Positions 1 to 9,059 of a stretch of 44,155 nt of DNA are shown here, one piece after another. Position 1 is the stretch's first letter; every line of letters begins with the position of its first letter. Both the position numbers and the translations under genes were made by a program. The notes under the pieces were generated by a model. It was not told where the DNA came from, made no database searches, and saw nothing but the letters and a program-made list of their open reading frames with translations. Source of the stretch: Pseudomonas sp. MIACH (GTDB lineage: Bacteria > Pseudomonadota > Gammaproteobacteria > Pseudomonadales > Pseudomonadaceae); NCBI RefSeq assembly GCF_001269925.1, contig NZ_LHVO01000041.1, forward strand, positions 1-44,155. The letters are read 5' to 3'.

Positions 1-130
1 AAGAGCATCAGATTGCGGTGTGTGAAGACGCAATGAACCGAAAGTTCGATGCTCACAAAACACCGACAGCTGTCACATACCCAATTTGCTGAAGCGAGGC
101 CAACTGGCCGCGACTCAGTACCCGAATTTC
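1..130 (+). other. 23S-5S rRNA internal spacer
   Basis: This stretch reads like the transcribed spacer between 23S and 5S rRNA in Pseudomonas: it runs directly into the 5S gene and has no coding signal. The 3' end of 23S rRNA itself lies left of the window. Assignment rests on remembered similarity to Pseudomonas spacers and on position. Confidence 0.7.
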
Positions 131-246
131 TTGACGACCATAGAGCATTGGAACCACCTGATCCCATCCCGAACTCAGCAGTGAAACGATGCATCGCCGA
201 TGGTAGTGTGGGGTTTCCCCATGTGAGAGTAGGTCATCGTCAAGAT
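131..246 (+). rRNA. rrf: 5S ribosomal RNA
   Basis: The sequence has the conserved Pseudomonas 5S core, including the segments ACCTGATCCCATCCCGAAC and GATGGTAGTGTGGGG, and the two ends pair (TTGACGA at the start, TCGTCAA at the end). The length of about 116 nt fits the family. It is the last gene of an rRNA operon and a terminator follows directly. Both ends may be off by a base or two. Confidence 0.96.
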
Positions 247-258
247 TAAATTCCGAAG

Positions 259-290
259 CCCCATTTGCGAAAGCAGATGGGGTTTTGTTT
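259..290 (+). terminator. rRNA operon terminator
   Basis: A stem CCCCATTTGC / GCAGATGGGG (one internal G-T pair) closed by a GAAA tetraloop is followed by GGTTTTGTTT. It lies 12 nt after the 5S gene and is the expected Rho-independent terminator of the rRNA operon. Confidence 0.9.
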
Positions 291-494
291 TGCGCGGTCG
301 AAAAGTGTCTTGCGTGATTTGCCCGAACATCACATCCAGTGCTGTGGGCTTGCACGCGAAAAAACTGGCAATAAAGCGCACTCTCTCACTCCCTCATTCC
401 GCAACCATGCCCCCGCCGACAAATTTGCACAGTTATTTCTGAACCACACCACTAGAATAGGCACCTAACCTTTTTTAGAGTCAGAGCCCTATCT
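291..494. other. intergenic region, rRNA operon to pqiA
   Basis: About 200 bp without a convincing gene. It must hold the promoter of the pqi operon; a TAGAAT hexamer at 453-458 is a possible -10, but no well-spaced -35 is visible. The short open frames here overlap the rRNA terminator and look spurious. Confidence 0.5.
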
Positions 495-1154
495 ATGCCG
501 GATCCGGTTGATGCCCTCGAGGCATCGGATTTACCACTGGACGACCTGGTGGCATGCCATGAGTGCGATTTGCTGATGCGTAAACCCGTACTCGCTCTCG
601 GTGAAAAAGCCCAATGCCCGCGATGCGGTTACGAGCTGTACGCTCACCGCCACAACGTCGTTGAGCGCAGCCTTGCCTTGGTGCTTGCGGCACTGCTCCT
701 TTACATTCCCGCGAACTTTTTGCCCATCATGCAGCTCAATCTACTCGGGCAGACTTCGGAGGACACCGTATGGAGCGGCGTTGTCGGGCTATTCGACACC
801 GGCATGCAAGGTGTCGCTGCCGTCGTGTTCTTGTGCAGCATGGGGATTCCCCTGCTCAAGCTGCTCTGCCAACTGGCGGTGCTGCTCAGTATTCGCTGGA
901 AGATAGGCCGCAGTTACGGACTGCTGTTGTACCGCATCTACCATCACATGAAAGACTGGGGGATGTTGGAGGTCTATTTGATGGGCGTATTGGTGGCGAT
1001 CGTAAAGCTCGCCGACATGGCCTCGATCACGATCGGCCTGGGTCTGGTCTGCTTTATCAGCCTATTAATGGTTCAGGTTCTGCTTGAGGTGGTGATGTCG
1101 CCGCACCAGATCTGGCAAGCACTGTCAGGAGAAGATGATCATGCGGGCGATTGA
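495..1154 (+). CDS. pqiA: PqiA-like membrane protein, first half-size copy
   Basis: A 219-residue inner-membrane protein of the PqiA/LetA family, which works with MCE-domain proteins to move lipids between inner and outer membranes. The N terminus has a zinc-ribbon-like CxxC...CxxC pattern (CHEC near residue 22, CPRC near 41), followed by about four hydrophobic segments, the first containing the family motif LYIPANFLPIM near residue 73. E. coli PqiA and LetA are about 420 residues with two such halves; here each half is its own gene. The stop overlaps the start of the second copy by 20 nt, so the two are probably co-translated. The name paraquat-inducible is historical, and induction is not shown here. 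Confidence 0.88.
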   Translation: MPDPVDALEASDLPLDDLVACHECDLLMRKPVLALGEKAQCPRCGYELYAHRHNVVERSLALVLAALLLYIPANFLPIMQLNLLGQTSEDTVWSGVVGLFDTGMQGVAAVVFLCSMGIPLLKLLCQLAVLLSIRWKIGRSYGLLLYRIYHHMKDWGMLEVYLMGVLVAIVKLADMASITIGLGLVCFISLLMVQVLLEVVMSPHQIWQALSGEDDHAGD

Positions 1155-1764
1155 CGCAGGCATTCTGATTTGTACCGAATGTCACGAGTTGAACAAGCAG
1201 GAAGCTGATACCGATGAGCAAACCTGCACTCGATGCGGTGCGCTGATCCACGCCCGTCGCCCAAACAGCCTTGTACGTACCTGGGCATTGCTGATCACCG
1301 CAGCAATTTTGTATATCCCCGCTAATCTGTTGCCGATCATGACCGTTAATTCTCTCGGCCAGGGCGAGCCCAGCACTATCATGGCCGGTGTGATCCAACT
1401 GGTTCAGCACGGTATGTTCCCGATTGCGGCGGTAGTGTTCATCGCCAGCATCCTGGTACCGACGTTCAAGCTGGTGGGCATTGGCCTGCTACTGTTCTCG
1501 GTACAGCGTCACCAACCGCTTTCCGCGCAGCAACGCATTATCATGTACCGCTTTATCGAATTCATTGGCCGCTGGTCCATGCTGGATATCTTCGTGATCG
1601 CCATCCTGGTGGCGGTTGTAAATTTTGGACGGCTTGCCAGTGTTGAGGCCAACCTCGGCGCGGCGGCGTTCGCCAGCGTGGTGATTTTGACGATGCTTGC
1701 CGCTGTAACTTTTGATCCCCGACTGATTTGGGATAACACGGAGTCGGACGACGACCATGAGTGA
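1135..1764 (+). CDS. pqiA: PqiA-like membrane protein, second half-size copy
   Basis: A 209-residue homologue of the preceding protein with the same plan: a CxxC...CxxC metal-binding pattern (CTEC near residue 13, CTRC near 32), then about four membrane segments including LYIPANLLPIM near residue 60. The start at 1135 is supported by AGGAG a few bases upstream, inside the end of the first gene. The 3' end overlaps pqiB by 8 nt. Together the two proteins probably rebuild the two-domain PqiA/LetA membrane partner of the MCE protein encoded next. Confidence 0.88.
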   Translation: MIMRAIDAGILICTECHELNKQEADTDEQTCTRCGALIHARRPNSLVRTWALLITAAILYIPANLLPIMTVNSLGQGEPSTIMAGVIQLVQHGMFPIAAVVFIASILVPTFKLVGIGLLLFSVQRHQPLSAQQRIIMYRFIEFIGRWSMLDIFVIAILVAVVNFGRLASVEANLGAAAFASVVILTMLAAVTFDPRLIWDNTESDDDHE

Positions 1765-4060
1765 TTTGCCTAAAGCTAAAACCCGCCCGGCCTCCAATTG
1801 GTCGGCCATCTGGGTTCTTCCCCTGATTGCCCTGCTCATCGGTGGTTGGTTGGGGTGGCGTGCGTATTCCCAGCAGGGCATTGAGATCCAAGTGCGCTTT
1901 GAAAGCGGCGAAGGCATCCAGGCCAACAAAACCGAAGTAGTCTACAAAGGTATGTCCGTGGGCAAGGTCAAGACCCTGGCCCTTGACGACGAGGGTAATA
2001 ATCGAGGGGTGATCGCCACCATCGAGATGAACAAGGATGTTGATCAATACCTCAAGACCAACACCCGTTTCTGGCTGGTCAAGCCCAGCGTCAGCCTTGC
2101 CGGTATTACCGGCCTGGAAACCTTGGTCTCCGGTAACTACATCGCCGCGAGCCCTGGTGATGGTGAACCTACCCGTAAATTCAAGGCGCTCTCCGAAGAG
2201 CCTCCGTTATCTGACGCCAAGCCCGGTCTGCACCTGACCATCAAGGCCGACCGCCTCGGTTCGCTCAACCGTGGCAGCCCGGTCTTCTACAAGCAGATAC
2301 AAGTCGGCCAGGTCAAAAGCTACTTGCTCTCAGAGGACCAGAGCACCGTCGAGATCAAGGTCTACATCGAGCCGACCTACGCCAGCCTGGTGCGCAAACA
2401 CACGCGCTTCTGGAACGCCAGCGGCATCAGCATCGACGCCAACCTCTCCGGTGTGAAAGTGCGCAGCGAATCTCTTTCCAGCATCGTCGCCGGTGGCATT
2501 GCCTTCGCCACCCCAGAGAACCGCAAGGACAGTCCGCCCACTGATCCGAGCCTGCCGTTCCGCCTGTACGAAGATTTCGACGCCGCCGCAGCCGGTATCA
2601 AGGCCAAGGTCAAACTCACGGACTTCGAAGGCCTGCAGGCCGGGCGAACGCCGGTGATGTACAAAGGCATCCAGGTCGGTAGCCTGAAGACCTTGAAGAT
2701 CGACCCGGACCTGTCCAGCGCCAACGCAGAGTTGACCCTCGATCCATTGGCCGAAGATTATCTGGTGCAGGACACCCAATTCTGGGTGGTCAAACCCTCC
2801 ATCTCGCTGGCCGGTATTACCGGCCTGGAAGCCTTGGTCAAAGGTAACTACATCGCCATCCGTCCTGGCGACAAAGGCAGCGCCCCACAACGCGAATTCG
2901 TTGCGCGCGCCAAGGCTCCGCCATTGGATCTGCGCTCCCCGGGCCTGCACATGGTGTTGTTTACTGACAACCTCGGCTCCCTGGATGTCGGCAGTCCTAT
3001 CCTTTACAAGCAGGTCAAGGTGGGTTCGGTGCAGAGCTACCAGTTCTCGCGCAAGAACAAGCAGTTGGTGATCGGCGTTCATATCGAGAAGGAATACGAA
3101 AACCTGGTCAACGGCTCGACGCGATTCTGGAATGCCAGCGGCGTCACCCTGACCGGCGGCCTCACCGGTGGTATCCAGGTGAAGAGTGAATCCCTGGCCA
3201 GCCTGATGGCCGGCGGTATTGCCTTCGAAACGCCGCAGCCGAACGTACCGCTGAAAAAACGCATTCCACGTTTCCGCTTGTTTGCCGACCGTGAGGCGGC
3301 CAATCAACACGGCACCCTGGTGACCATCAAGGTCGATCGCGCGGATGGCATGCGTCCAGGCACACCGGTACGTTTCAAAGGACTTGATGTCGGTAAGATC
3401 GAGAGCGTCGACCTCAGTGCCGATATGCAATCGGTGCTGCTCAGCGCGCGTATTACCCAAGTAGCGGACCGCATCGCGCGTGCCGGCAGCCAGTTCTGGG
3501 TGGTCAAGCCTGAGTTGGGCTTGATGAAAACCTCCAACCTGGAAACCCTGGTCACCGGGCAATACATCGAAGTGCAACCGGCAGCGAAAAACGCCGGGCC
3601 ACAAAAAAGTTTTGTCGCGCTGGACCAGCCCCCTGAAGCTGTCCGCCAAGAGGCCGGCCTGAGCCTGACACTCAGCGCCGCCCGCCGTGGCTCGTTGAAA
3701 GAAGGCGTGCCGGTGACCTACCGCGAAGTCACCGTGGGCAAAGTAACCGGCTATGAACTGGGCCAGACTGCCGACCGCGTGCTGGTCCACATTCTGATCG
3801 AGCCCAAATACGCGCCGTTGGTACGCAGTGGCAGCCGCTTCTGGAACACCAGCGGCTTCGGCCTCGACTTCGGCCTGTTCAAAGGCGCGACGGTGCGTAC
3901 CGAGTCCCTGGAGACGCTGGTTGCCGGTGGTATCGCCTTCGCTACGCCGGACGGCGAGCGTATGGGGAACGCGGCTCGGCCGCAGCAAACCTTCCCGCTG
4001 TTCGACAAATTCGAAGACGAATGGCTGACGTGGGCGCCTAAAATTCCACTCGGCAAATAA
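1757..4060 (+). CDS. pqiB: PqiB-like MCE protein with six MCE domains
   Basis: A 767-residue envelope protein with one N-terminal transmembrane helix (about residues 16-36) and a long periplasmic part made of six MCE (MlaD-like) repeats, starting near residues 42, 157, 280, 395, 518 and 635. Most repeats carry the pattern V.YK/FKG/Q..VG and odd-numbered ones carry FW.VKP. MCE proteins stack as hexameric rings that form a lipid tunnel across the periplasm. E. coli PqiB has three MCE domains and LetB seven, so this is an intermediate form. DNA of repeats 1 and 3 is nearly identical over the stretch encoding AGITGLE.LV (around 2099 and 2811), which points to internal duplication. No pqiC-like lipoprotein gene follows. 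Confidence 0.92.
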   Translation: MSDLPKAKTRPASNWSAIWVLPLIALLIGGWLGWRAYSQQGIEIQVRFESGEGIQANKTEVVYKGMSVGKVKTLALDDEGNNRGVIATIEMNKDVDQYLKTNTRFWLVKPSVSLAGITGLETLVSGNYIAASPGDGEPTRKFKALSEEPPLSDAKPGLHLTIKADRLGSLNRGSPVFYKQIQVGQVKSYLLSEDQSTVEIKVYIEPTYASLVRKHTRFWNASGISIDANLSGVKVRSESLSSIVAGGIAFATPENRKDSPPTDPSLPFRLYEDFDAAAAGIKAKVKLTDFEGLQAGRTPVMYKGIQVGSLKTLKIDPDLSSANAELTLDPLAEDYLVQDTQFWVVKPSISLAGITGLEALVKGNYIAIRPGDKGSAPQREFVARAKAPPLDLRSPGLHMVLFTDNLGSLDVGSPILYKQVKVGSVQSYQFSRKNKQLVIGVHIEKEYENLVNGSTRFWNASGVTLTGGLTGGIQVKSESLASLMAGGIAFETPQPNVPLKKRIPRFRLFADREAANQHGTLVTIKVDRADGMRPGTPVRFKGLDVGKIESVDLSADMQSVLLSARITQVADRIARAGSQFWVVKPELGLMKTSNLETLVTGQYIEVQPAAKNAGPQKSFVALDQPPEAVRQEAGLSLTLSAARRGSLKEGVPVTYREVTVGKVTGYELGQTADRVLVHILIEPKYAPLVRSGSRFWNTSGFGLDFGLFKGATVRTESLETLVAGGIAFATPDGERMGNAARPQQTFPLFDKFEDEWLTWAPKIPLGK

Positions 4061-4066
4061 AGCTAC

Positions 4067-4102
4067 AAAAAAGGCCGCGATCCAATGGATCGCGGCCTTT
4101 TT
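4067..4102. terminator. bidirectional terminator between pqiB and mksB
   Basis: A perfect 11-bp stem, GGCCGCGATCC / GGATCGCGGCC, with an AAT loop is flanked by A6 on the left and T5 on the right. It can stop transcription from the pqi operon and from the converging mks operon. Confidence 0.95.
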
Positions 4103-4120
4103 ACATTTCAGTGCAAAACG

Positions 4121-6961
4121 TCAGACCTCATCCAGCTCCGGTTCATCCGCCTGCACATTCACCGTTGCCTTCACCACATCGTGGCGACGGATGTACTTCC
4201 AGTCCGCCTCATCGATATAGATCCCGTTCGGCCCGCTGCCGCCTTCCAGGTCGATCGCCACCTGCGCGGAAACCTGAGGCTTCACACTGGCCAGGATCGG
4301 CACGAAGCCCAGCTGCAAACTGGTTTCCAGCAGCGCCGCCTGGTTCTTCTCATCGATGTCGGCCGCTTCGTCGAGGTAGTACGGCAAGCGCACGCGCCCG
4401 GCCTGGTCGCGGTCCATCAAGTGCAGCAACAAATACATGTTGGTCAGCGCCTTGATGGTCATGGTGGTGCCGTTGGACGCCGCACCGTCGATATCGGTGT
4501 GGATCACCGGCTGGCCATGCACCTTGGTGATCTCGAAAGCCAGCTCGAACAGGTCCTTGAGACCCAACTGGTTATGGTTGGCGGCCACCAGGCGGGCCAG
4601 GTATTCCTTGGCCTCTTCGTTCTTATTGTCCTGCTCGGCACTTTGGCTGAGGTCGAACACCGACAGGGTTTCGCCTTCTTCGTACTGGCCAGCACTGTGG
4701 ATGATCTGGTCGATATGCTTGAGGGCTTCCTTGTTCGGCGCGAGCACGATGCGGAAACTCTGCAGGTTGGACACCTGACGCTTGTTGATCTCGCGGTTGA
4801 ACAGCGCCAACTGGTGTTCGAGGCTGTCGTAGTCGCTGCGGATATTGCGCAGGGTCCGCGCGATATCGGTGACCGCCGCACGGCGTGCCTTGCCCAGTGT
4901 CAGCGCCTCATCAGTGCGGTGCGCATAGGCGTTGATCAACAATTGCAGGCGACGTTCGACGTCATCCTCGCTGTCGAATTTGGCCACGCCCTTGAGGCGT
5001 ACCTGCGCGTACAACGCCTCGATCTGCCCATCGGCACGCAGCAAACCCTGCCAGCTGTCCTGATAGTCATTGAGCAGCGGCAGCAGGTTGTCCATGGAGT
5101 CATCGACCGGGTCCATGAACGGCGTGCCGAACGGCAGGTCCGCCGGCAACAGTTGGCGACGGCGCAATGCGTCATCCAGCGTGCGTTGCTTGGCTTCCAT
5201 ATCGCCGATCTGCCGGCCTACCAGTTGCAGCTTGGCGGACAGTTGCTGGACGCGTTCGGTAAAGGCGTCACTGGAACGCTTCAACTCATCCTGGGCTGCT
5301 TCCATCTGCGCCAGGTTTTCCAGTTTTTCGCCTTCCTCGGCACTCAGGGCTTGCGCGCGGCGGAAGTCTTCAAGAGCTTTTTGCGCATCCAGCACTTGCT
5401 GGTACAGCGCTTCGGTCTGGGTCTTGCTCGCAGCGCGGTCGGAGGCCACGGCTTGCTGGGTTTTCAGCTGCTTGAGTTCTTTTTCCAGGCGCTCTTTCTG
5501 GTCGCGCAACGCCGCGCGATCCGCCAGGGCCTGCAGCGCCGGTGGTTCGATGTGCGAGATGTCGATGGACAGCCCCGGCACTTCAAAACGCTCGCCCTTG
5601 AAGCCATCCAGGATCTGCTCCAGGGATTTGACCCACTGGCCGTCCTCGTCCAGCGTGATGCCGTGTTCACCCAATGGCAGGCTGAACAACGAGCTGTTGA
5701 ACAGGCGCATCAGACGCTCGACATCCTGCTGCGAAAACTCTTCGCGCAGCTTGGCGTAGCTGTTGTTATCCGCGTGATCAAGCTGCTGCCTGACCGACTT
5801 CAAGCGTTTTTCCAGGTCGCGCAAACGCTCGTCCAAATCCTCGGCGCTGAACTGCCGTGACTGCGCCAGGGCGCCCGCCAGTTCATCGTGAGCATCCTTG
5901 GCCGCCAGCAGTTGCTGCTCCAGCACCTTGACGTCATCCACCAGGGCAAAGCGATGCTTGAGCACCGACAGCTCGCCCAGCCAACGCTGGATACCACTGA
6001 TTTCCCGCTCCAGGCGCATCAGCTCCTGGGTGCCGCCACGCTGATCGTTCTGCAGCGCATCCTGCTCGTTGCGGTAGTGCTCGGCCTGGATGGTCAGCTC
6101 TTCCTTGCGCGCACTGGCGTAGTCCGACCAGGTGCCCAGCAGCGAATCCAACAGCGGCGACAGGCGATGCAGCTTGCCGCGCAGGGCATCGCGCTGCCGA
6201 ACGCCATTGGCCAAGGCTTCCACCAGCGGGCCGGCAGCGACCAGGGAGTTGTAGTCCTGCTCCATGCGGCGTACATCGCGGAAGGCTTCTTCGCACGCGG
6301 CGATGTAATCCACGCTACCCGAACGCAGGCTGTGTTCGAACGCATCGAGGAACAGCTGCTTGAGCTTGGCGGCGGTGATTTCGCGCATGTGCAGCAGGTT
6401 GATAAACAGCGCGCGGAAGGTCTTCAGGCTCTGCTCGCTGGTGGAGCGCAGCGGGATCAACGTCAGGTCCAGCGGAATCGAAGTGTGGCCACCCACCAGT
6501 AAGCGCCGCAGTTCATCCGGCTTGAGTTCGTAGGCCTTGAGGCCCTCGCGCTCAAGGTTGGTGAACAGCTCTTTCTGGCGCAGGCAGGTGTCGTTTTTCT
6601 GGTAGTGGGCCAGGTCCAGCTTGCCGGCATAGGCAAAGAACTGGTGACCAAAACCGCCGCCCGGACCGCGCCCGACCACGCCGATTACGTGCGGGCCGTG
6701 GGGCAGGGAGACTTCCACCAGGATGTAGCTGGTGTCGGTGGCGAAGTAGAAGCGCCGCGATTGCTCCAGGGTGTACTTGCCGAAACTCATGTCCGACATG
6801 CGCGCCAGGATCGGGAACTGCAAGGCGTTGATCGACGCGGATTTACCCAGGTTGTTCGCGCCATACACCGACAGCGGCTCTTCCAGCGGGAACAAGCCCA
6901 AGCTGTAACCGGCGGTGTTCAATAGGGCGAAGCGGCGGATGCCGTAGCGTTCCTTACTCAT
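4121..6961 (-). CDS. mksB: MksB, SMC-like condensin ATPase
   Basis: A 946-residue SMC-like ATPase of the MksBEF (MukBEF-like) condensins, which organise and segregate the chromosome. Residues 34-41 form the Walker A motif GANNLGKS. The middle is a long heptad-rich coiled coil interrupted by a hinge-like part. The C-terminal head has the signature region (SNGTTMTIKAL, about 828-838) and Walker B YYLDEAADIDE (about 862-872). The protein is much shorter than MukB (about 1480 residues), as usual for MksB. It overlaps mksE by 4 nt, so the three genes mksF-mksE-mksB form one operon with mksB last. No mksG-like nuclease gene follows: the operon runs into a terminator and pqiB. Confidence 0.93.
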   Translation of the reverse strand: MSKERYGIRRFALLNTAGYSLGLFPLEEPLSVYGANNLGKSASINALQFPILARMSDMSFGKYTLEQSRRFYFATDTSYILVEVSLPHGPHVIGVVGRGPGGGFGHQFFAYAGKLDLAHYQKNDTCLRQKELFTNLEREGLKAYELKPDELRRLLVGGHTSIPLDLTLIPLRSTSEQSLKTFRALFINLLHMREITAAKLKQLFLDAFEHSLRSGSVDYIAACEEAFRDVRRMEQDYNSLVAAGPLVEALANGVRQRDALRGKLHRLSPLLDSLLGTWSDYASARKEELTIQAEHYRNEQDALQNDQRGGTQELMRLEREISGIQRWLGELSVLKHRFALVDDVKVLEQQLLAAKDAHDELAGALAQSRQFSAEDLDERLRDLEKRLKSVRQQLDHADNNSYAKLREEFSQQDVERLMRLFNSSLFSLPLGEHGITLDEDGQWVKSLEQILDGFKGERFEVPGLSIDISHIEPPALQALADRAALRDQKERLEKELKQLKTQQAVASDRAASKTQTEALYQQVLDAQKALEDFRRAQALSAEEGEKLENLAQMEAAQDELKRSSDAFTERVQQLSAKLQLVGRQIGDMEAKQRTLDDALRRRQLLPADLPFGTPFMDPVDDSMDNLLPLLNDYQDSWQGLLRADGQIEALYAQVRLKGVAKFDSEDDVERRLQLLINAYAHRTDEALTLGKARRAAVTDIARTLRNIRSDYDSLEHQLALFNREINKRQVSNLQSFRIVLAPNKEALKHIDQIIHSAGQYEEGETLSVFDLSQSAEQDNKNEEAKEYLARLVAANHNQLGLKDLFELAFEITKVHGQPVIHTDIDGAASNGTTMTIKALTNMYLLLHLMDRDQAGRVRLPYYLDEAADIDEKNQAALLETSLQLGFVPILASVKPQVSAQVAIDLEGGSGPNGIYIDEADWKYIRRHDVVKATVNVQADEPELDEV

Positions 6962-7665
6962 GCGTCGGTCTCCTGTTCTTCGGCAATGGCGCGCGCCAGG
7001 GCGTCTTCTTCGCTTTCTTCAGCGAAGTCACTCAAGTCCAGCGGGTCATCGGTCTTCAGCAGTTTCTCGTCGCTGTCTTCGTCGATGATCACTGGCGCTG
7101 GCAACGGCAACACGCTGTGCACGCTGGCGGCGAGGTCACGGTCCTGCTGCACCGACAGGCACACGTCGAGGAAGCGGTGCATCGGCGGCAGGAAGCGGTA
7201 AATACCGTTGTCCTCGCTGGCAAACCCCAGTTGGGTCATGCGGCGCATGATTTTTTCTTCGAGTTCTTCCTGGGTCTGCACTTCGGCCTGGATAAACAGG
7301 TCGCGGTATTTTTCCAGCAGGGAGGGCAGTTCATCGCGGCCCAGGCTGCCACCGTCGAGCACGGCGATCGGGTCGCGGCCCTGGTCGGCCAGGTGCTCGA
7401 CGATGATGAACGTGAACAACGCCAGGCGCTGGGCAGTCTTGTTCACCTGCGCACTGGCAATCGCGGAGTCCGGCACGAAGTAGTAGAAACCGCGTGTGTC
7501 ACAGACCAACTCAAAGCCCAGGGCCTTGAACAACGTGCGGTACTGGTCCTGGAAGTTCGACAGCTGCGCATACAGCTCTGGGTCGCGGCGGCTGACGTGG
7601 TAACCCTTGAACAGCTCGCGAAAGATCGGCGCCAGCTGGGACAGTTCGGATAGATCAAGATGCAT
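6958..7665 (-). CDS. mksE: MksE, condensin subunit
   Basis: A 235-residue protein in the middle of the mks operon. The family binds the kleisin MksF and modulates the MksB ATPase. I start it at the ATG at 7665 (MHLDLSELSQL); the frame stays open further upstream but there it only reads mksF in another frame. The start overlaps the mksF stop by 11 nt, so it is probably translationally coupled. The N-terminal two thirds look like winged-helix segments and the C terminus (about 190-235) is strongly acidic. Identification rests on position between MksF and MksB and on length. Confidence 0.88.
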   Translation of the reverse strand: MHLDLSELSQLAPIFRELFKGYHVSRRDPELYAQLSNFQDQYRTLFKALGFELVCDTRGFYYFVPDSAIASAQVNKTAQRLALFTFIIVEHLADQGRDPIAVLDGGSLGRDELPSLLEKYRDLFIQAEVQTQEELEEKIMRRMTQLGFASEDNGIYRFLPPMHRFLDVCLSVQQDRDLAASVHSVLPLPAPVIIDEDSDEKLLKTDDPLDLSDFAEESEEDALARAIAEEQETDA

Positions 7666-8932
7666 AAGGTGTACTCGCAGGATGCTCGGCGGCGTCGGTG
7701 CCGGCCGGGAGCAGGGCGAATGAGCGCAGGCTGACCTGGTGCTCGTGTGTGTGATAGTCGCGGCGTTCCAGGCGCTCGCGCTTGAAGCGTTTTTCCCGCG
7801 AGAGTCGCGAGAACCAGTACAGCAATTCGTCGGTGGCACCGTCCGGTTCCTGCTCCAGCAGCCAGGTCATCAGGTCCGGCATCGGCAGCGCGTCTTCGCA
7901 GCGTTCGAGCATCTCCTTGACCGTACGCGGCGCGCGCTGGGCTTCGCCCTTGTGGGACTTGTGTGCCTTGGGGAAGCGTGCCGGTTTCGGCTCGAAATTC
8001 GCCAGGGCGTACACATAGGCCTCGACCTGGCTGGCACTGCCGAGGAAGGTGCTTTGCGGTCGGGTGAACATCGGCATCGCCGCCTGTGGCACCGCGTCCA
8101 GGCCTTTACGGCGGATGGCCGACAGCGCGAGCGCCGCGCCACGGGTCACGGCGTTGTGCCGGCGTGCTTCTTCGCGCAGCGGCAACAGCAGCTCGCGGGC
8201 ATGGCGCAAGGTCAGTTGGGCACTGGTCTGCATTTCGAGGATGCGTGCGTGGGTGCGCAGCAGCATGTCGTCGTCCACCAGGTGGCCGAGGCGCTGTTGC
8301 TCGGTGAGCATGCGCAACAGCACGTTTTCCACCTTGCGCACGCCTTGTTCGAAGGCGCCGTCGGCGTTCACCAGTTGAATCATTGGTTCGACGTATTCGT
8401 CCCAGGTCGCCAGGACTTCGGCGTAGCGCTGGCGCAGCGGGATCTGCCGGTCGCTGGTCTTGGCGCGATCGGCCACGGCAGCCAGGGCTTGTTCGTCGTT
8501 GGCGAGTTTTTTCAGCACATCGCGTACGCGCATATCGAGCAGGCGCAGTTGCCGGGCCAGGTCGTGGCCATCACGGATGTCGAAGGCGTCCTGGATATAA
8601 CCGGCCAAGCGCTCCAGATGGCGCAGGTAGGCTTCGATTTCCAGGCACAGGCCAAGCCGGTGCTCCTTGCGAAGATAAGCCAGGAAGTCGTGGATCTGCG
8701 CATTGAGCTCGAAACGGTTCGGGCTCTTGGCGACAGGCACCAGGATGTCCAGGCGAATCCACACGTCCAGCAGGCTGGTGATGTCCTGGGGCGTGCTGTC
8801 CAGTTGTTGGGCGGCCAGTTGTGCGCGCAACTCGCTCAGGCTCAGGGTGCCTTGGTCGAAGTGTTCGCACAGTGGCTCAAGTAAGGCCCAGTGTTCGGCG
8901 AGGGCGCGCAGGACGCGCTTGGGTTCGATCAT
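7655..8932 (-). CDS. mksF: MksF, kleisin-like condensin subunit
   Basis: A 425-residue protein beginning MIEPKRVLRALAEHW, the first gene of the mks operon. By position and size it is the MukF-like kleisin that bridges MksB heads and binds MksE. The N-terminal region resembles the winged-helix dimer domain of that family; the middle is helical and the C-terminal part is basic. The promoter must lie in the 148-bp gap shared with the divergent holD gene, where two DnaA boxes are found. Confidence 0.88.
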   Translation of the reverse strand: MIEPKRVLRALAEHWALLEPLCEHFDQGTLSLSELRAQLAAQQLDSTPQDITSLLDVWIRLDILVPVAKSPNRFELNAQIHDFLAYLRKEHRLGLCLEIEAYLRHLERLAGYIQDAFDIRDGHDLARQLRLLDMRVRDVLKKLANDEQALAAVADRAKTSDRQIPLRQRYAEVLATWDEYVEPMIQLVNADGAFEQGVRKVENVLLRMLTEQQRLGHLVDDDMLLRTHARILEMQTSAQLTLRHARELLLPLREEARRHNAVTRGAALALSAIRRKGLDAVPQAAMPMFTRPQSTFLGSASQVEAYVYALANFEPKPARFPKAHKSHKGEAQRAPRTVKEMLERCEDALPMPDLMTWLLEQEPDGATDELLYWFSRLSREKRFKRERLERRDYHTHEHQVSLRSFALLPAGTDAAEHPASTPYAS

Positions 8933-8991
8933 GGGAATGGCCGGCTGGTTGGCAATTAAAAGTCGCGATTGTACTGCATCAGACGTGGGAT

Positions 8992-9000
8992 TTATCCACA
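8992..9000 (+). promoter_or_regulatory. DnaA box 1 (mksF/holD intergenic)
   Basis: TTATCCACA matches the high-affinity DnaA box exactly. It lies 60 bp upstream of the mksF start codon and 81 bp upstream of the holD start, in the same orientation as box 2. Binding is inferred from sequence only. Confidence 0.6.
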
Positions 9001-9040
9001 GCCGGTCAGTGCACAGTGGGCGATTGTTACCGAACAGCGG

Positions 9041-9046
9041 TAGAAT
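9041..9046 (+). promoter_or_regulatory. possible -10 of the holD promoter
   Basis: TAGAAT is a fair -10 hexamer 35 bp upstream of the holD start, between the two DnaA boxes. No clear -35 with 16-18 bp spacing was found, so this is tentative. Confidence 0.35.
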
Positions 9047-9059
9047 CCCCGCTCTTTAC

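Noticed and set aside
53..468. Short frames over the 5S rRNA region
   Set aside because: They overlap the 5S gene and its terminator and have no support as proteins.
2099..2860. Tandem DNA repeat inside pqiB as a mobile or CRISPR-like repeat
   Set aside because: The repeats are in frame, spaced by whole protein domains and diverged; they reflect MCE domain duplication.
2330..3988. A 552-codon open frame antisense to pqiB
   Set aside because: Shadow of the MCE repeats on the other strand; no signal or motif.
4085..5860. A 591-codon open frame antisense to mksB
   Set aside because: The opposite strand encodes the conserved SMC head and coiled coil; this translation has no domain and begins inside a terminator.
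4121..8932. Wadjet-type plasmid defence system
   Set aside because: The fourth gene (MksG/JetD nuclease) is missing and the gene context is that of the housekeeping P. aeruginosa mks operon.
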